A stretch of 64,000 nt of DNA from Certhia americana (GCA_018697195.1 JAGMWU010000085.1:84361-148360); one strand, 5' to 3'; shown: positions 1 to 11,285, counted from the first letter of the stretch. Program-made: numbers and translations. The notes: generated by a model from the letters alone, not told the origin.

Positions 1-600
1 TTTCTCCTTCTGAAGCACTAAAGGTGTGCCAGATGGACAAAAAACCTCTCAACTGATTTGAAGTTGAAATCTTTGTGTATTTATTCAGTACTGGAGCACA
101 GAGGACTAGCATCCTAAAGGCATGTGCTGAATTCACCAAGTATCAGTTTTCTATAGATTTCAAAAAATCATACATATTCATAAAATTGCCTAACATGTCT
201 ATTCATATGCAGTACTTATCTTCACCTTGTGTTAAAATTAGTTGGATGTTCTTCGCATCTGCACAGACCTCCATTTAATTGAGGTGGTGATCCTTTTGAA
301 TTGGGTCAGTGGTCCGTGGGATGAAACAAAGTTGTCTACCTCATAGATTTGTCCTGTTGCCAGGTCTTTGTGACCTCTTGATTATGATCCAGGTTCTTTT
401 TGCCTCTGAGTATCAAAAGTCTTGGTTTTCTGATTTCTTACAATGCTAAGTGTCAGATACATGATAGATTGTCTTGCTCTATACTTATATATTAATGATT
501 AAATCCTTAGTTTCTTCTTTGATCCCTTATTATTATGCTAGGCTCTGCTATTTGACATGTTGTTTATATTTTTGCTAGCTGCATTTCTAATTCCTAAAAT
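1..600. other. AT-rich sequence, no gene seen
   Basis: I see no convincing coding frame, RNA gene or recognisable repeat here. The one short open frame (75-278) has no family features. The sequence is AT-rich and changes sharply to GC-rich near 690. Confidence 0.5.
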
Positions 601-616
601 CTTTTAACCCTTTGAC

Positions 617-1520
617 TCACTTCCCTCTGGCACAGAAATAAATCTCATTCCCTCCTTCCTTCCTTCTGTCTTCTTGTCTTTCTTTTTTTGTTCTGTCCTG
701 TCCTTGTCCTTCCTCCACTGGAAAACTTCCTCCTTGGGGCCGAAGGAAAAAGAGGCAGATCCTGCAGCTGGAACAGTGCTTGGAGTCAGGGCAACGTCCT
801 GGAAGAGAGCAGGACATTCCCATCCCCACGGATCCTATCCCCAAAATCCCCTTCTTGGGATCCGTCATCCGTCCCTGCAATCCCCGCTCCAGCATCTCCA
901 GGCCTCTGGAAAGAGCCCGAAACCTGGAATTTCCCTCCCAGGGGGGGACAGCAAGCGCCAGTTTGGATCTGCAGCCCCCAGTCTTCCCAGTTTGCCTCTC
1001 CTTTTCCCAGCGGGTGGGAGCAGCCGAGAGCCCCATGCTGCCCATCCCGACGTGTCCCGGCTCCATCCCCGCTCCTGCCGCGGGCTGCGAGGGCTCCGGG
1101 ATCGGGGCAGGAGGAATGGGGATGGTGGAGCGGTGATGGAGAAGCAGCAGGAGAAGGGCTGGAGGGATTAAGAGAAGGAGGAGGCGGCGTGGGGGAGGAG
1201 GAACAGCGAAAGGAAGAGGAGAGGAAGGAAGACCTGGGACAGAGGAGGAAGAGGAGGAGCAGGAACTGGAAGCGGAGGGAGCCCGCGGTGCAGCCCTGGC
1301 TGTGTCCGCAGCCCTCCCGGCCCCTGGGGCATTGTCCGCCCCCATCTCGCAGGTGACCGCGGAGGGGGGGCTCGCACAGATATCCTGGGGGCTCCGTGGG
1401 AGGGTATTTTTAGGGGTGGCTGTATGGGGGAGAGAGAGGGGGACTTTTGGAGCTAATCTGCAAATGCCCTTTGGGGAGATTTTGGGGGTTCCCGGGAGGT
1501 TGTCTTTTCGGGCGAGGGAG
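617..1520 (+). promoter_or_regulatory. GC-rich block upstream of the zinc-finger gene, possible promoter/first exon
   Basis: Composition switches here from AT-rich to strongly GC-rich with many CpG, G-runs and purine-rich tracts. It lies 1-2 kb upstream of the first coding exon of the zinc-finger gene on the same strand, where a CpG-type promoter and a 5' non-coding exon would be expected. Open frames exist on both strands, but they overlap in several frames, have low complexity and show no domain, so I treat them as by-products of high GC. The promoter role is inference from position and composition only. Confidence 0.3.
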
Positions 1521-1922
1521 GGGCAGGGGAGGGGAGAACCCTTGGACACCTAAGTGTGCAGCCCAAAGAGAGGAGACCCCCAGGATTCAGCCTGGAGAGG
1601 GGAACATCCTGGAGCTGCCGGCAGCCTGGAGCAGGGGAACCGGGAGTGCTGGGACCCCAAGAGCCCCAGCATCTCTGAGTGTGAGTGCAGAGGGGGGGAG
1701 CTGAGAACCCCCAGGGGCTGCAGGGAACGCCCAGCAGCACAGAGAAGGGGGAGCCCCAGAAACCCAAGGTTGGAAGAGCAGAGAGGGGGGACTCTAGGGA
1801 TTCCTGGGACCCCTGAGAGCCTGTAGAGAGTGGGGACCCTGAGGAGGAGAGCCCTCAATACACACAGGACCGCCAGAAATCCAAAGTGGAGAAACCAGAG
1901 AGGGGGAACTCCTGGGGACCTT
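1520..1922 (+). repeat. degenerate purine-rich short repeats
   Basis: Loosely repeated motifs of the kind agagagggggga..ccccaggga recur every 40-100 bases (around 1565, 1690, 1745, 1780 and 1890), giving a run of diverged short units. They end in a T-tract at 1921-1928, where an LTR begins. Confidence 0.4.
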
Positions 1923-1927
1923 TTTTT

Positions 1928-2299
1928 TGGATGGTCGTGATCCATTCAAGTCTTGTTAGTATAGGGTTAAATGTTTTGAAAATCTTGTATAACTAAGTTG
2001 AAAGAATGAATGGTATTCGGGATAGTTTAGAGTTTCTAAGATACCTATAGATAAGACCCGTACATATTGGTACAAGCTTGGGCTGGGTACTAATGAAGTA
2101 ATATCAATAAGGTTGTTATAGTGATAATTGCTTAAGCAAGTGTCTATTTTTAGTTAAAACTGAAAAGGTATAAATACTTGCATTTTGAACAAGGACAATG
2201 GAGCTAGATTTGGGTTGCTATACCCCTAGATCCCACATGCCTCAATAAAGCACCTGCATATAATAAATTCGTGATTATGTGTATTTCTGGATGCTAACA
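1928..2299 (+). mobile_element. LTR (solo or 5' remnant), plus orientation
   Basis: The segment starts TG after a T-tract and ends CTAACA. It carries a TATAAATA box at 2169-2176 and an AATAAA signal at 2244-2249, in the order and spacing of a retroviral LTR. Just beyond the end, TGGGGCTC at 2303-2310 resembles the start of a tRNA-Pro primer-binding site, but the match then fails. Its 3' half (about 2180-2299) aligns by eye with 45480-45588, so this is a dispersed family. It lies between the GC-rich block and the first coding exon of the zinc-finger gene, in the same orientation. The left border is approximate. Confidence 0.6.
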
Positions 2300-2516
2300 T
2301 TGTGGGGCTCAAGCTTGGTATTTCTGAGGTTTTTTTCAGCCAAATCTTCTGGTGTGGAGTATTTTTGGGTTGAATCTTGGTCTGAAGATTTTTATGGATA
2401 CAAAATATCCAATGACTTCTAGAAATGGGCTTGGGCAGGAGGGATCCAAAACCAAACACTCTCACACCTTGTTTTCCCCCCCACACCAGGATTTCTCATT
2501 TCCAAACCTTGGCCCA

Positions 2517-3676
2517 ATGGAGGAGGGGACCATGATGAAGAGGAAGATGTCCCGGGAGCCCCAGGCAGGTGAGGAGGAAGTCCCTGCCCCTTTCCCTCTC
2601 TGTCCTGCTCCATCTCCCAGCCCAGCATGGCCCAAGGTGCAGGATAACCCCGCTGATGCTGCTGTCCTGCTGGGGACAGGCTGGGGGGATCTCCATCCCC
2701 TTCTGTGTGGCATGGAGGCAAATCCCATGCTGTCCTTGTCCTTCCTCCCCCAGACAAGGAGCTGAGGCTGGAGCCCAGGGAGGACAAATCCCCACAGCAG
2801 AAGCTCATGGAAGAGGCTGTTTTGAGCGGCTCCACGGCACAAGAATCCAATGGGGAGGAAAATCCCCGGAGATCCCGCATGAGGAGGGGCCGCAAATGCA
2901 GTCTAGGGTGTTCCAAGGAGGGAAGACCTACCGTGGGCCGAGAAGGTGGCCAGAGATCCAGATGCAGCTCAGAGCTGGTGGTCCCTGAGCAGCTTCCTGG
3001 CAGGGAGAAGCCCCACAAATGCATGGAATGTGGGAAGAGGTTCAACTATTGCTCCACCCTCCTCATCCACCTTCGGGTGCACACAGGAGAGCGGCCTTAC
3101 GAGTGTGGGGAATGTGGGAAGAGGTACAGGCACGGCTCCCACCTCCTGTACCACCAGCGGGTACACACAGGGGAACGGCCCTACAGCTGTGGGGAATGTG
3201 GGAGGAGTTTCAGCGACAATTCCCACCTGCTCTGGCACCAGAAGAGCCATTCTGGGGAACGGCCCTACAACTGTGGGGAATGTGGGAAGAGCTTCAGAGA
3301 CAGCTCCGGCCTCCTCATCCACCGGCGTGTGCACACCGGGGAACGGCCCTACACATGCTTGGAATGTGGGAAGAGCTTCACAGTTAGGTCCAATCTGACC
3401 TCCCACCAGAAGATCCACGCTGGGGAATGGCCATACGAGTGTTCTGAGTGTGGGAAGAAGGCTCGGAGCAGTTCGGATCTCCTCAAGCACCAGCGCACAC
3501 ACACAGGGGAGAGGCCCTTCCGCTGCCCCGACTGCGGGAAGGGCTTCACCCGCAACTTCAGCCTCCTCACTCACCGGCACATCCACACCCGGGAGAGGCC
3601 CTTCGAGTGTCCCCAGTGTGGGAAGAGCTTCTCCAGGAGCTCTGCCTGGACCAGACACCAACGGAGCCACCAGTAA
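2517..3676 (+). CDS. C2H2 zinc-finger protein, two coding exons, eight fingers
   Basis: A predicted 324-residue nuclear DNA-binding protein. Exon 1 runs 2517-2568 (acceptor AG at 2488-2489, donor GT at 2569). Exon 2 runs 2754-3676 (acceptor CAG at 2751-2753). The intron is phase 1 and the joined frame stays open to TAA at 3674-3676. Eight tandem C2H2 fingers (CX2CX12HX3H) occupy 3020-3670, joined mostly by TGERP-type linkers; three linkers deviate (SGERP, AGEWP, TRERP). The residues at helix positions -1/3/6 read, in order, YTI, HHY, DHW, DGI, VNS, SDK, RST and RAR, so the fingers are not copies of one another. Finger 6 lacks the conserved core Phe (Ala instead) yet keeps all Cys and His. No KRAB, SCAN or BTB domain is visible. 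The leader looks like that of bird multi-finger genes (family knowledge). Target DNA is unknown; repression of repeats is only a guess. The start codon follows the acceptor within the same exon. Confidence 0.85.
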
Positions 3677-3790
3677 GAGAAGCCCTGTGCGGGCCCTGAG
3701 TGCAGGAAGAGCTTTGCCTGCTGCTCCAGCTCCAACCCCCATCAGAGGATCCGCATTGGACACAGCCCTGGTGTCCCACATTCCCTGTGA
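3677..3790 (+). pseudogene. degenerate ninth zinc finger after the stop
   Basis: Directly after the stop the sequence still reads as a finger in another frame: Cys-X2-Glu-Cys, a Lys-Ser-Phe core, then a His-Gln-Arg-Ile run, around 3690-3770. The second His is damaged. The same 3' segment recurs at 26640-26765. This shows that the gene once extended further, or derives from a longer relative. Confidence 0.6.
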
Positions 3791-4161
3791 TCCATGTTGG
3801 GAAGACATCTGGCTGGTGCTCTCCGCATCCTCCTGGTTCTCCTTGGGCACCTGGATGAGCACAAGGGCAAGAACATCCATCAGGACGGAGACAAAAATCA
3901 GAAATTCATTGGGAAGAGATTTGTTGACTTCAAACTCCAGAAAATCTCACCTGCTCTCTCCAGTCATTCTTCTCATAGCATCAAGCAGCACTGGATGGTT
4001 TTGGAGCCTCCAATGGCACAGCATGGATGCTTTTGGGGTATCAGCACATGCCCAGAGCTGGGGATGGGGCCTATGGGGGCAGCTGAGGCCATACTGGTGG
4101 TGCTGGGAGCCCCCCAGCTGGGAGCCAAGGGAACTGGAATGAGCAGGGAGCATGGGAAGGG

Positions 4162-4190
4162 GTGTGTGTGTGTGTGTGTGTGTGTGCGCG
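4162..4190 (+). repeat. (GT)n microsatellite
   Basis: About twelve GT units at 4162-4186, followed by CGCG. It creates spurious frames of Val-Cys and Thr-His on the two strands. Confidence 0.9.
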
Positions 4191-4369
4191 TGCACAATGG
4201 GAAATGTGGGGGAGAGGGAGGAAAAGCAGGGTGGGATCCCCAAGAGGAGTGGGAGGGGAGTGGGACTCCCCCAGACCAACATGTGAGGATTCAGGGCATG
4301 ATGGGAAAGGTGGGGGAGAGGAGGGAAGAGAGAGGGCTTTGGACTGATGCCTTTTTGGGACTACCTAAA

Positions 4370-4785
4370 AACAGAGGCCAGACAACATTAAGGGGATAAA
4401 AAGCAGTTGTATTTATTGACGGGCCTTCAGGTAAATTTCAGGCAGACAATGCCCCCCAAAATGGACAATAGGTCACGGGTTTTCACACTTTTATAAGTTT
4501 GGTCCATTTGCATATTGGGGGTTAATCTTCCAATTACAGCTTCAAGTAATGAAGTAATTTACTCCCAGGTTTGCTCTCCCCCCAACTCACTTTCGTTTAC
4601 AGCTCTCGGGGCCTGAGGCAGTGAGGTGTCCTTGATTCCCAACCCTGGAGAGGAATTCTTGTGTCTGACCAAAATGGTAAAGCAGCAGCGAACACTCTAT
4701 ATGGAGTTTAGAGTTATACACTAAAGAATTGCAGGATAAAATATACAAAAACTATAAAAGCTAAAATCCTAAGGCATCAATATCA
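4370..4785 (-). mobile_element. LTR, minus orientation, same family as 51185-51620
   Basis: Read on the minus strand this has a TATAAAA box (plus-strand 4489-4495), an AATAAA signal about 75 bases later (4412-4417) and a U5-like tail, which is LTR organisation. By eye it aligns with 51185-51620 over several blocks, including the GG.CAGACA start, the CACACTTTTATAAGTTT region and the CCAGGTTTGCTCT segment. No internal retroviral genes are attached. Borders are approximate. Confidence 0.6.
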
Positions 4786-6585
4786 GCTCAAAAGGATAAA
4801 AGGATTCATGACTCCTTGCTAAAACTTTTAGATGAAAAGGAAGATAGGAGAGACAAATTTCTACAAAATTTGGTTAACTCCTTCCAAAAACATTCAGACA
4901 GAGAGCAAAATGAGAGAGCAAAATTGGAACCTCTGCTGAATATGGAATGGGACCTTAGCAGACAAATGATGTTGTATCCCTTTTGGGAATGTTCTCCCCC
5001 AAAGCCCCTCCCCCAGAAACTGTAACCTGGCCTGGGTTACCTGCCCCCTTTTCTCCTGACCTATGGCCATCAGCCAGGTAACTTGACCCCGACCCCAAAG
5101 GTGATAAAATCCCCTCTCCCCCCATGTGATCCCTCTCTCGCCTCTGGATCCCCTTCAAGGAATAGAGGCCTTGGAATACATCCTGGGGTAAGGGGGCCTC
5201 TTTTGTAACTCTCTCTACCCTATTTTGTAGTTCTCCTCTTCCAATACTCCCCCTAAATCTGAGCTGGCAGCTTGGGCTACATAAGGCTGCAGTGTTGGGT
5301 ACGTGGACAGGGATGAGGAGCCATTGGGGTGAGTATAAGGACATGGACAATGCTTCATATGAAGAAGTGTTGGGAAAGTGCAAGAAGAATTAGCGTGTGA
5401 AAGGCAGAGGTGAGATCAGGCTTGGAAACTTTCAGAAGCAAAGAGAGTGCCTAAGCCAAGACAGGAATCAGAAGGGTGAGGAAGATGAGCAGAGAGAAAA
5501 AGAAGTGTGGGACAAAAGGATGAAAAGCTGCAGAAGTGGCTGTGGAAGAGAAGGGAGAGCCAGGAGAGCAGACAGTGGAACAAAAAGAAGAAGCACCTAA
5601 GGAAAAGGGAGAGGCTGTGGAAGGGCAGGCAGAGACAGCAGAGGTGTGGGCAGCAGCTGCTGGGGAGCAGAAAGAAGTTGCAGAAGAGGAAGTGCAGGGA
5701 TCCTGGGAACCAGGGGTTTTCCTAAGGGTAAATGATGCTCATAAGTCCTGGCCCCGCACGCAGAGCTGTCTATTGTTCAGGGGCTTTAAATCCCCTGGAG
5801 AGGAAGAGCAGGCTTTGGGGAAGGTGGTGTTGGTGCTGAGCATGGTCAGGAGAAGGAAAAGAAGCTGCAGGCAGAGGGGCTGCTCACCACCAAGTCTGAT
5901 TGTGTGAGGAGGCTTCAGGCAGAGCTTGGTGATGGAGATGAGAGAGAGGCAATCTTGGAGTCAGAATGACAGGATGTAGAGTCTACAGCCCTAAACCAAA
6001 CTGAACCCAGAGATGATGGTCAGGGTTGGCACACTGGTACCAAACAGTGCCACACATGGTGACTGAGATAGCTGAGTTATTTCAGGATCAGTGAAATTAA
6101 GAGGTGGCAGAGCCTGTAAGTGTTCCCACCCTTAATGTGGAGGTTGTGTCTGCACTAACCCAAGCACAAGCCCTAGGGGAGAGCACACAAAGAGCTTTTA
6201 AACAGTGCTTCAGTTACGTATCCAAGCCCAGTTCCATTCAAGCAAACAAAGCCATTTCTCTGCTTGGCTGCTACAGGACTGGCCCAGGGGAGAAGGAATT
6301 AAATGTATCTTTCACCAAACAAGCCAATTGAGCTTAAGCACCGCACATAGGTGACCAGTTTTCATGGATTTATCCACTATTGGAACAGTGACTTAAATAT
6401 TTTTGGGCAGTTCTTTGTGGGTAGCTGCCAATGCTCATGAGAAGCAGCATTGTATCCACATGAATGAAATGGTCTTAAAAATCTATTTACAATAAGAAGC
6501 TGCATAGCTTAACCTCTTAACCAGGTTAATTCTCTTCAATCAAGAATACTCAACTGCTGATACTATCACAAAGGCCTCTCTTAAT
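4786..6585. other. unassigned sequence with purine-rich Glu/Lys frames
   Basis: No gene is recognised. The frame at 4816-5025 would encode a charged peptide, and 5536-5907 a 123-residue product rich in Glu, Lys, Gln and Ala with loosely repeated KGE-type motifs. Both lie in purine-rich DNA with no upstream splice or promoter signal I can defend. The frame at 6104-6331 is likewise unrecognised. The stretch could be decayed internal sequence of an old retroelement, but no catalytic motif is visible. Confidence 0.35.
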
Positions 6586-6589
6586 GATT

Positions 6590-7615
6590 TTTGAACCGTT
6601 TTGGGAGTCTGGAGGTGTGCATCCTGACTGGATGCTGGCTAAGAGTTTTCCAGAAGGTCGAGAAGGATGACCCTGGACACTACAGGCCTGTCAGTCTCAC
6701 TTCAATGCCTGGTCAAGTGATGGAGAAGTTTATTCAGGGAGGCATTGAAAAACATCTGGAGGACAGTGCAGTCATTGGTCACAGGCAGTGTGGCTTCAGG
6801 AGGGGGAAAGTCCTGCTTCTCAAACCTGATTGCCTTTTATGACAGTGTAACCCACCGAGTGGGTCAGGACAGCTGATGTCATCTTTTTGAATTCCAGTAA
6901 AGCTTTAGAGCCTGTTTCTGCCAGGATCCTTCTGGAGAAAATGTTTGGCTCCCAGCTGGATAACATGTCATGTGATGGGTGAGCACCTGGCTCACGGGTC
7001 AGGCACGGGTGACAGTGCCTGGGGTGACACCAGACTGGCAACCTGTCACTAGTGGGGTCTGCAGGGCCCCACTGTCTGCCCTGTGCTCTTCAACATCTTC
7101 ATGAAGGACCTGGATGCAGGACTTGAAGGAATAGTAAGTAAAGTTTGCAGGCAGCACTAAATTGGAGTGAGCTGCTCCTCAAGGGCAGAGAGACCTTAAC
7201 AAGTCTGAGAGATAGGCAGAACCACATGAAGTTCAACAAGGCTGAAAGCAGTTGCAGGACACCCCATGGCAGCCTACAGCTTCCTCCTGAGAGGCAGTGG
7301 ATGGCCAGGCACCAATCTCTGAGCTCTGCTGACCAGTGACAAGACCTGAGGGGATGGCTTGAAGCTGTGCCAGGGCAGGGTCAGGCTGGAGATCAGGAAA
7401 AGATTCTTCCCCCAGAAGGTGACTGGGCACTGAGTGGCTCCCAAGGGAATGGTCATGGCCCCAGGGCTGCCAGAGCTCCAGGGGCATTTGGACAATGCTT
7501 TCGGGCCCAGGCTGGGATTGTTGGGGTGTCCTGTGCAGGGCCAGCAGTTGAACTTGGTGACCCTTGTGTGTCCCTTCATGTTCAGGATATTCCATTATTC
7601 ATTGAAAATCCCTGG
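6590..7615 (+). mobile_element. CR1-type LINE, 5'-truncated and broken
   Basis: The frame at 6591-6842 contains the reverse-transcriptase block HYRPVSLTS, followed by an Ile-Glu-Lys-His-Leu segment and GFRRGK, all characteristic of avian CR1. Homology continues in shifting frames through the second half of the RT domain (6850-7260, for example NHMKFNKAE near 7223-7250) and then into the CR1 3' end (7350-7610), which finishes with an ATTCCATTATTC run like the short terminal CR1 repeat. It is truncated at its 5' end, as most CR1 copies are, and carries stops and frameshifts, so it is inactive. Confidence 0.8.
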
Positions 7616-8697
7616 AGGCAGTGCCATGTGCTGCAGCACCCAGGGAAGTTCCTGGCTCCTGGGCAAGACACAGACACCAGCTGCCCACTTTGCAGTTACA
7701 GATCCCCATGAAAACATTTTGGGTTTCTATGTTCTGAAAGGTGGCATCACCTGCACAGCAGTGTGTGGGTCTTCAGTTTAGCACTCTCTGTGACTAGAGT
7801 TGACCCAGAAATGTCCCCTGCTGGGGTGCTCCTTTCCTACAGTCACTTCTATACCAGAACCAGCCCTGGAGTGTGGGGAGTAAGCTCCAGATCCAAGCAC
7901 CATCCATCCACACAAACTGCAGAATATTAAAGTATCTCCTCAGGAGTGCCAGAGGAAGGGGGAAATTTGGGGCAACGGGGGACATGGCAACACTCCAAAG
8001 AGCCCCCCAAGTTGTCCCTCTGCCCTCCCCAAACCGATCCACATTCAGTCCCCAAACAGCTTCAAACTGCCCCATAACTTTTGCATGGGTTGGGGGTCAT
8101 GGAGGAGGCATCAGGACCAACCCCTCCTGTGTCTTAGCAGCTCTGTGCCCAGCTGGGAGGAGGAGTGGGGCTGGGGGTGCGGGGGTTCTCCCTTTCCAAC
8201 AGGGAGGGGAATTGAAGTTTCTCTTCAAAAGACTCTGCCAAGGCTCCGTGGAGCCTGATGAGCTTAACAGGTACAGACTGGAAGCAGCCAGAACATACAG
8301 AGAAGATAAATGAACATTGGTAAACACCACCCCCTGGTGAATTTTTTATTTTTGCATAGTTTGGTAGGTTTTTTTACTTGTTTTTGTTGTTTGTGTAAAT
8401 TTTGTAGCTTTCATTTTATAGTTTAGTTTTATTTACTTGATTTTCCTTAAACTCTGTAACTTTCAACTTATAGTTTAGTTTTATCATGTAATCAACATTT
8501 AATTGCTATTTAGATCACTAGGTTGTAGTAGAACATTGATTAAGAGAGCATGTAAAAATGAGCAAAACTTGACAGCTCTTAGTTCATTACAATGAACCTA
8601 AGACCTTCAGAACACCACATAAGCAGAACTCTGTCCAGATGAAAGAGTCCTGGGTCTCTCCTGGCTGGGGCTAATAGCATGAGTCCTCTGGTCAGAA
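7616..8697. other. no gene seen
   Basis: Mixed-composition sequence. An AT-rich part at 8340-8500 holds two near-copies of TATAGTTTAGTTTTAT about 65 bases apart. Open frames at 7873-8313 and 8097-8330 overlap on opposite strands and show no domain. Confidence 0.4.
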
Positions 8698-8757
8698 GAT
8701 AAGATGATAAGAAATGAACAATGATAAGATATAATGATAAGATGATAAGAAATGGAC
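8698..8757 (+). repeat. short tandem repeat of GATAAGA-type units
   Basis: Variants of gatgataagaaatg recur five times within about 60 bases. Confidence 0.6.
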
Positions 8758-9116
8758 AAAGTCATCACAAGTGGATTGCACAGGCACTAAAACTTGCAAC
8801 AGTGAAGGTTCAATCAAAGGACATGATGAAGATGACAATGGAATCATATAAAACTGAAGTAAACACACTGGAACCCCAAAATGAATGGTGCCGTTCCAAA
8901 CAACAGCAGCTGGCAATCTTGCTCCAGGAAAACATAAAGGACCAAAATCCAAGGAATTCTGAAATGATGTATGGATTACATACCAAGGGGGACAGACTTC
9001 AGGCATGGTTTGGGGAACTCTTTGACTATTACAGTGAGTATAAACCCAAGCGAACAATGCCTAACAGAATGTGTTTATGGAGGGATAAACCTAACACGTT
9101 CCTGATATTGGAATAA
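8721..9116 (+). other. uncharacterised 131-codon open frame
   Basis: A single open frame runs from ATG at 8721 to TAA at 9114-9116 in AT-rich sequence. Its first part is made of the local tandem repeat. From about residue 20 the product is hydrophilic and rich in Lys, Gln, Met and Glu, with no low-complexity run, and it could be partly helical. AATAAA overlaps the stop region. I recognise no family. It could be a fragment of a retrocopy or retroelement gag, or chance. There is no nearby splice evidence. Confidence 0.2.
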
Positions 9117-10272
9117 AGGAATGCTTTCTTAACAATTTATGCTGTTAAGTGATTTTCTCTGAATCAACAAACCCATAGCCCACAGCATTAAAACAGTGCA
9201 AGCCCCATCCTATATACCTTTCCCACTCCAGTGCACACAATTCTCAGCAATGCTGGCCACTAGAAAATACAAACCCAGCTCACTGTGAACAGCAGGGCCC
9301 CACTAAAGAAACAGTCTTGGCTCAAGGAGATGCTGAGAATAAACCTCAGTGTCCCCACTCACCTGGAAGGGACAGCCCAGTAAATTCTGTTTCCCCAACC
9401 TGTTACAATAAGGTGCTCTCCTGATAGAATGGAAAAACCTACAGGAAATTGAGTGCAAAAGGGTTTTCATATAATGTTAAATTGAATGGTAAACTACAAG
9501 GCATCAGGACATCCTTAGTCCTTTATCCCATACAGAGGTTTTATTCAAGCACATTCTAAGAGTATTAATTAGAATTATCCTAAGTTATAAGAAACTACAT
9601 AATCAGTCAAGCACTTCTCACAGCCAAATGGAAAAGGTGAGATTTAAAGACCTTCAGCTGTTCAGTGAAATTATCACATTATATTCTGTCTAACAAATTG
9701 TGCTACAGGTACACATGTATGATCATGATTGAATAAATACCTGATTGTAAAATTTCATTACATCCCCAGTCAGAGGAAATATCCTCCAGGTGTCCAGCAC
9801 CACATTAGAGAATGCCTGGTTTCTGATACTTTAGTGTGTGCAGGAAAGTTTGTTCTCTAGCAGACTTCAGGATCAGGAGGACTGAGTAAGATCATGAGGG
9901 GCTACTGAGTCACTGCTGTCACTAGGTGTGTGAGTTGGCACAGGAAGCTGCAGCAACTGGCAGCTGGAGGGTGGGTGAAGAGTAAATTTATTTCTCTTCC
10001 CTCTGTAACCAGGTAACCCCTGAAGCAAGCCCTGGGTAGAGGCACACAAGAGAGACACAACCCCTTAAACTGAGGTTGTGCCAGAGGATCACAGCTGCTG
10101 TTCCCAGGGTTATCAAGGGCTATTCCCAGCTGCAACATTACTTGAGTGCTTTACAATCCTCTGGCCATCCAATTTCTAACCCATTCCTCCCAATACCAGA
10201 AAAGGGAGAAGGCGAGCGACCAGATTTTAATACAGGACTCTCACTTAAAGCCTGTGTGCTGAAAATCACGCT
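9117..10272. other. no gene seen
   Basis: AT-leaning sequence with short open frames on both strands and no recognisable domain, RNA or repeat signature. Confidence 0.4.
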
Positions 10273-10720
10273 ATGAAAGACCAGTGTCCACAAAGGAGAC
10301 AGAGGAGTCCTGCAACTTTATTCAAATAAAGGGAGAGAGTTCACCGGGGCACTGCCATGGGGTTTTCTCTCTCTCGGTTTCAGAGGGCGCAGCCTCCTTT
10401 TATCCTGAACTCCCAGCCACACCTTGCCCTCTTCCTTTCCCCATTGGCTGAGGTGCTGGAAAGGTTAAGTCTTCCCAGACTGCCTTCCACACATTTTCCT
10501 CTTGAACATGTCATTTCCTCCCAAAGTTCAGAAGTTCAGTCTATCTGGGTTCTGTGTCAGATGTTGTGCAGATTCATTTGACTGCTGTCCTAAGGTCTGG
10601 AGTTCAAATTGTCTGGGCTCTGTAACAAACCTGCAGCAGGAGGTTGTTAGAGACATTTCAGGACTTATTTCAAGTACATTAACACCCATTTCTCTTAAAG
10701 ACCCTCATGCATGGAATTGT
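10273..10720 (-). mobile_element. LTR-like element, minus orientation
   Basis: On the minus strand a GGATAAAAGG TATA-like box (plus-strand about 10396-10405) precedes AATAAA (about 10317-10322), followed by a GTTGCAGGA tail. This is the promoter to polyA spacing of an LTR. No attached coding sequence is seen. Borders are approximate. Confidence 0.5.
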
Positions 10721-10959
10721 TTGTAAGGACATTAGCATCCATCTTTCCTGTCATCTGGCTCACCATGTGTTGGGAAATGTCTGCAACCAGACCCATCTGG
10801 TGATGCCCGTGCCGAACACAGAACACACAGGGATTTCACATGGAACAACTTCTCATCCGTGCAAGAACCAGGTATTCAATGTCAGTACATAGTAATCCTG
10901 CTGGACACACGATTCTTGATCCAAGTCAGGTTCCATTGACCACCTGGACACACCTGAAG

Positions 10960-11285
10960 ACAGGTAGACACATGTGGACACACCTGGCTGGCATCCAGCC
11001 ACCACCCCAGCACCCCCAGGTCCTTTTCCAGTTTCCCAGTTGGTCTTCCCCCAGCCTGGACCATTCCATGGGGTTGTTGTGACCCTCACACCATCCTCAG
11101 CCCATCCCATGCCATCAGTCCCATGCATCTCCAGCCTGTCCCAATCCCTCTGCAGAGCTTCCTGCCCTCCAGCATATCCCCATCCCACCTAACTTGAGCT
11201 CATCCATCCATTTACTGAGGGACCCTTGATCCCTTTGTCCAGATCATCAAGAGAGGCACAGAACAGGATCATACAAGAGGTTCCT
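10960..11285 (-). repeat. CR1-like interspersed repeat fragment
   Basis: The run containing CAATCCCTCTGCAGAGCTTC, the ACCTAACTTG segment, TTTACTGAGGG and TTTGTCCAGATCATCAA matches from memory a very common avian dispersed repeat, usually attributed to the upstream part of CR1. The orientation is my recollection of the consensus. No coding capacity. Confidence 0.5.

Noticed and set aside
617..1549. 310-codon minus-strand frame in the GC-rich block
   Set aside because: Low-complexity Ser/Pro/Leu-rich product overlapping long plus-strand frames in all registers. No domain, and typical of GC-rich promoter DNA.
2517..2900. KRAB or SCAN domain upstream of the fingers
   Set aside because: The leader and pre-finger region are acidic and Ser/Gln-rich, with none of the conserved KRAB or SCAN residues.
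2969..3880. 303-codon minus-strand frame opposite the zinc-finger gene
   Set aside because: It is the antisense of the repeated finger codons. Its Leu/Pro/Val pattern repeats every 28 residues, as expected from the finger period.
3947..4282. minus-strand frame with a His-Thr run
   Set aside because: Produced by the (GT)n microsatellite.
5536..5907. Glu/Lys-rich frame as a possible gene
   Set aside because: Purine-rich low-complexity DNA gives such frames by chance, and there is no supporting start, splice or homology signal.
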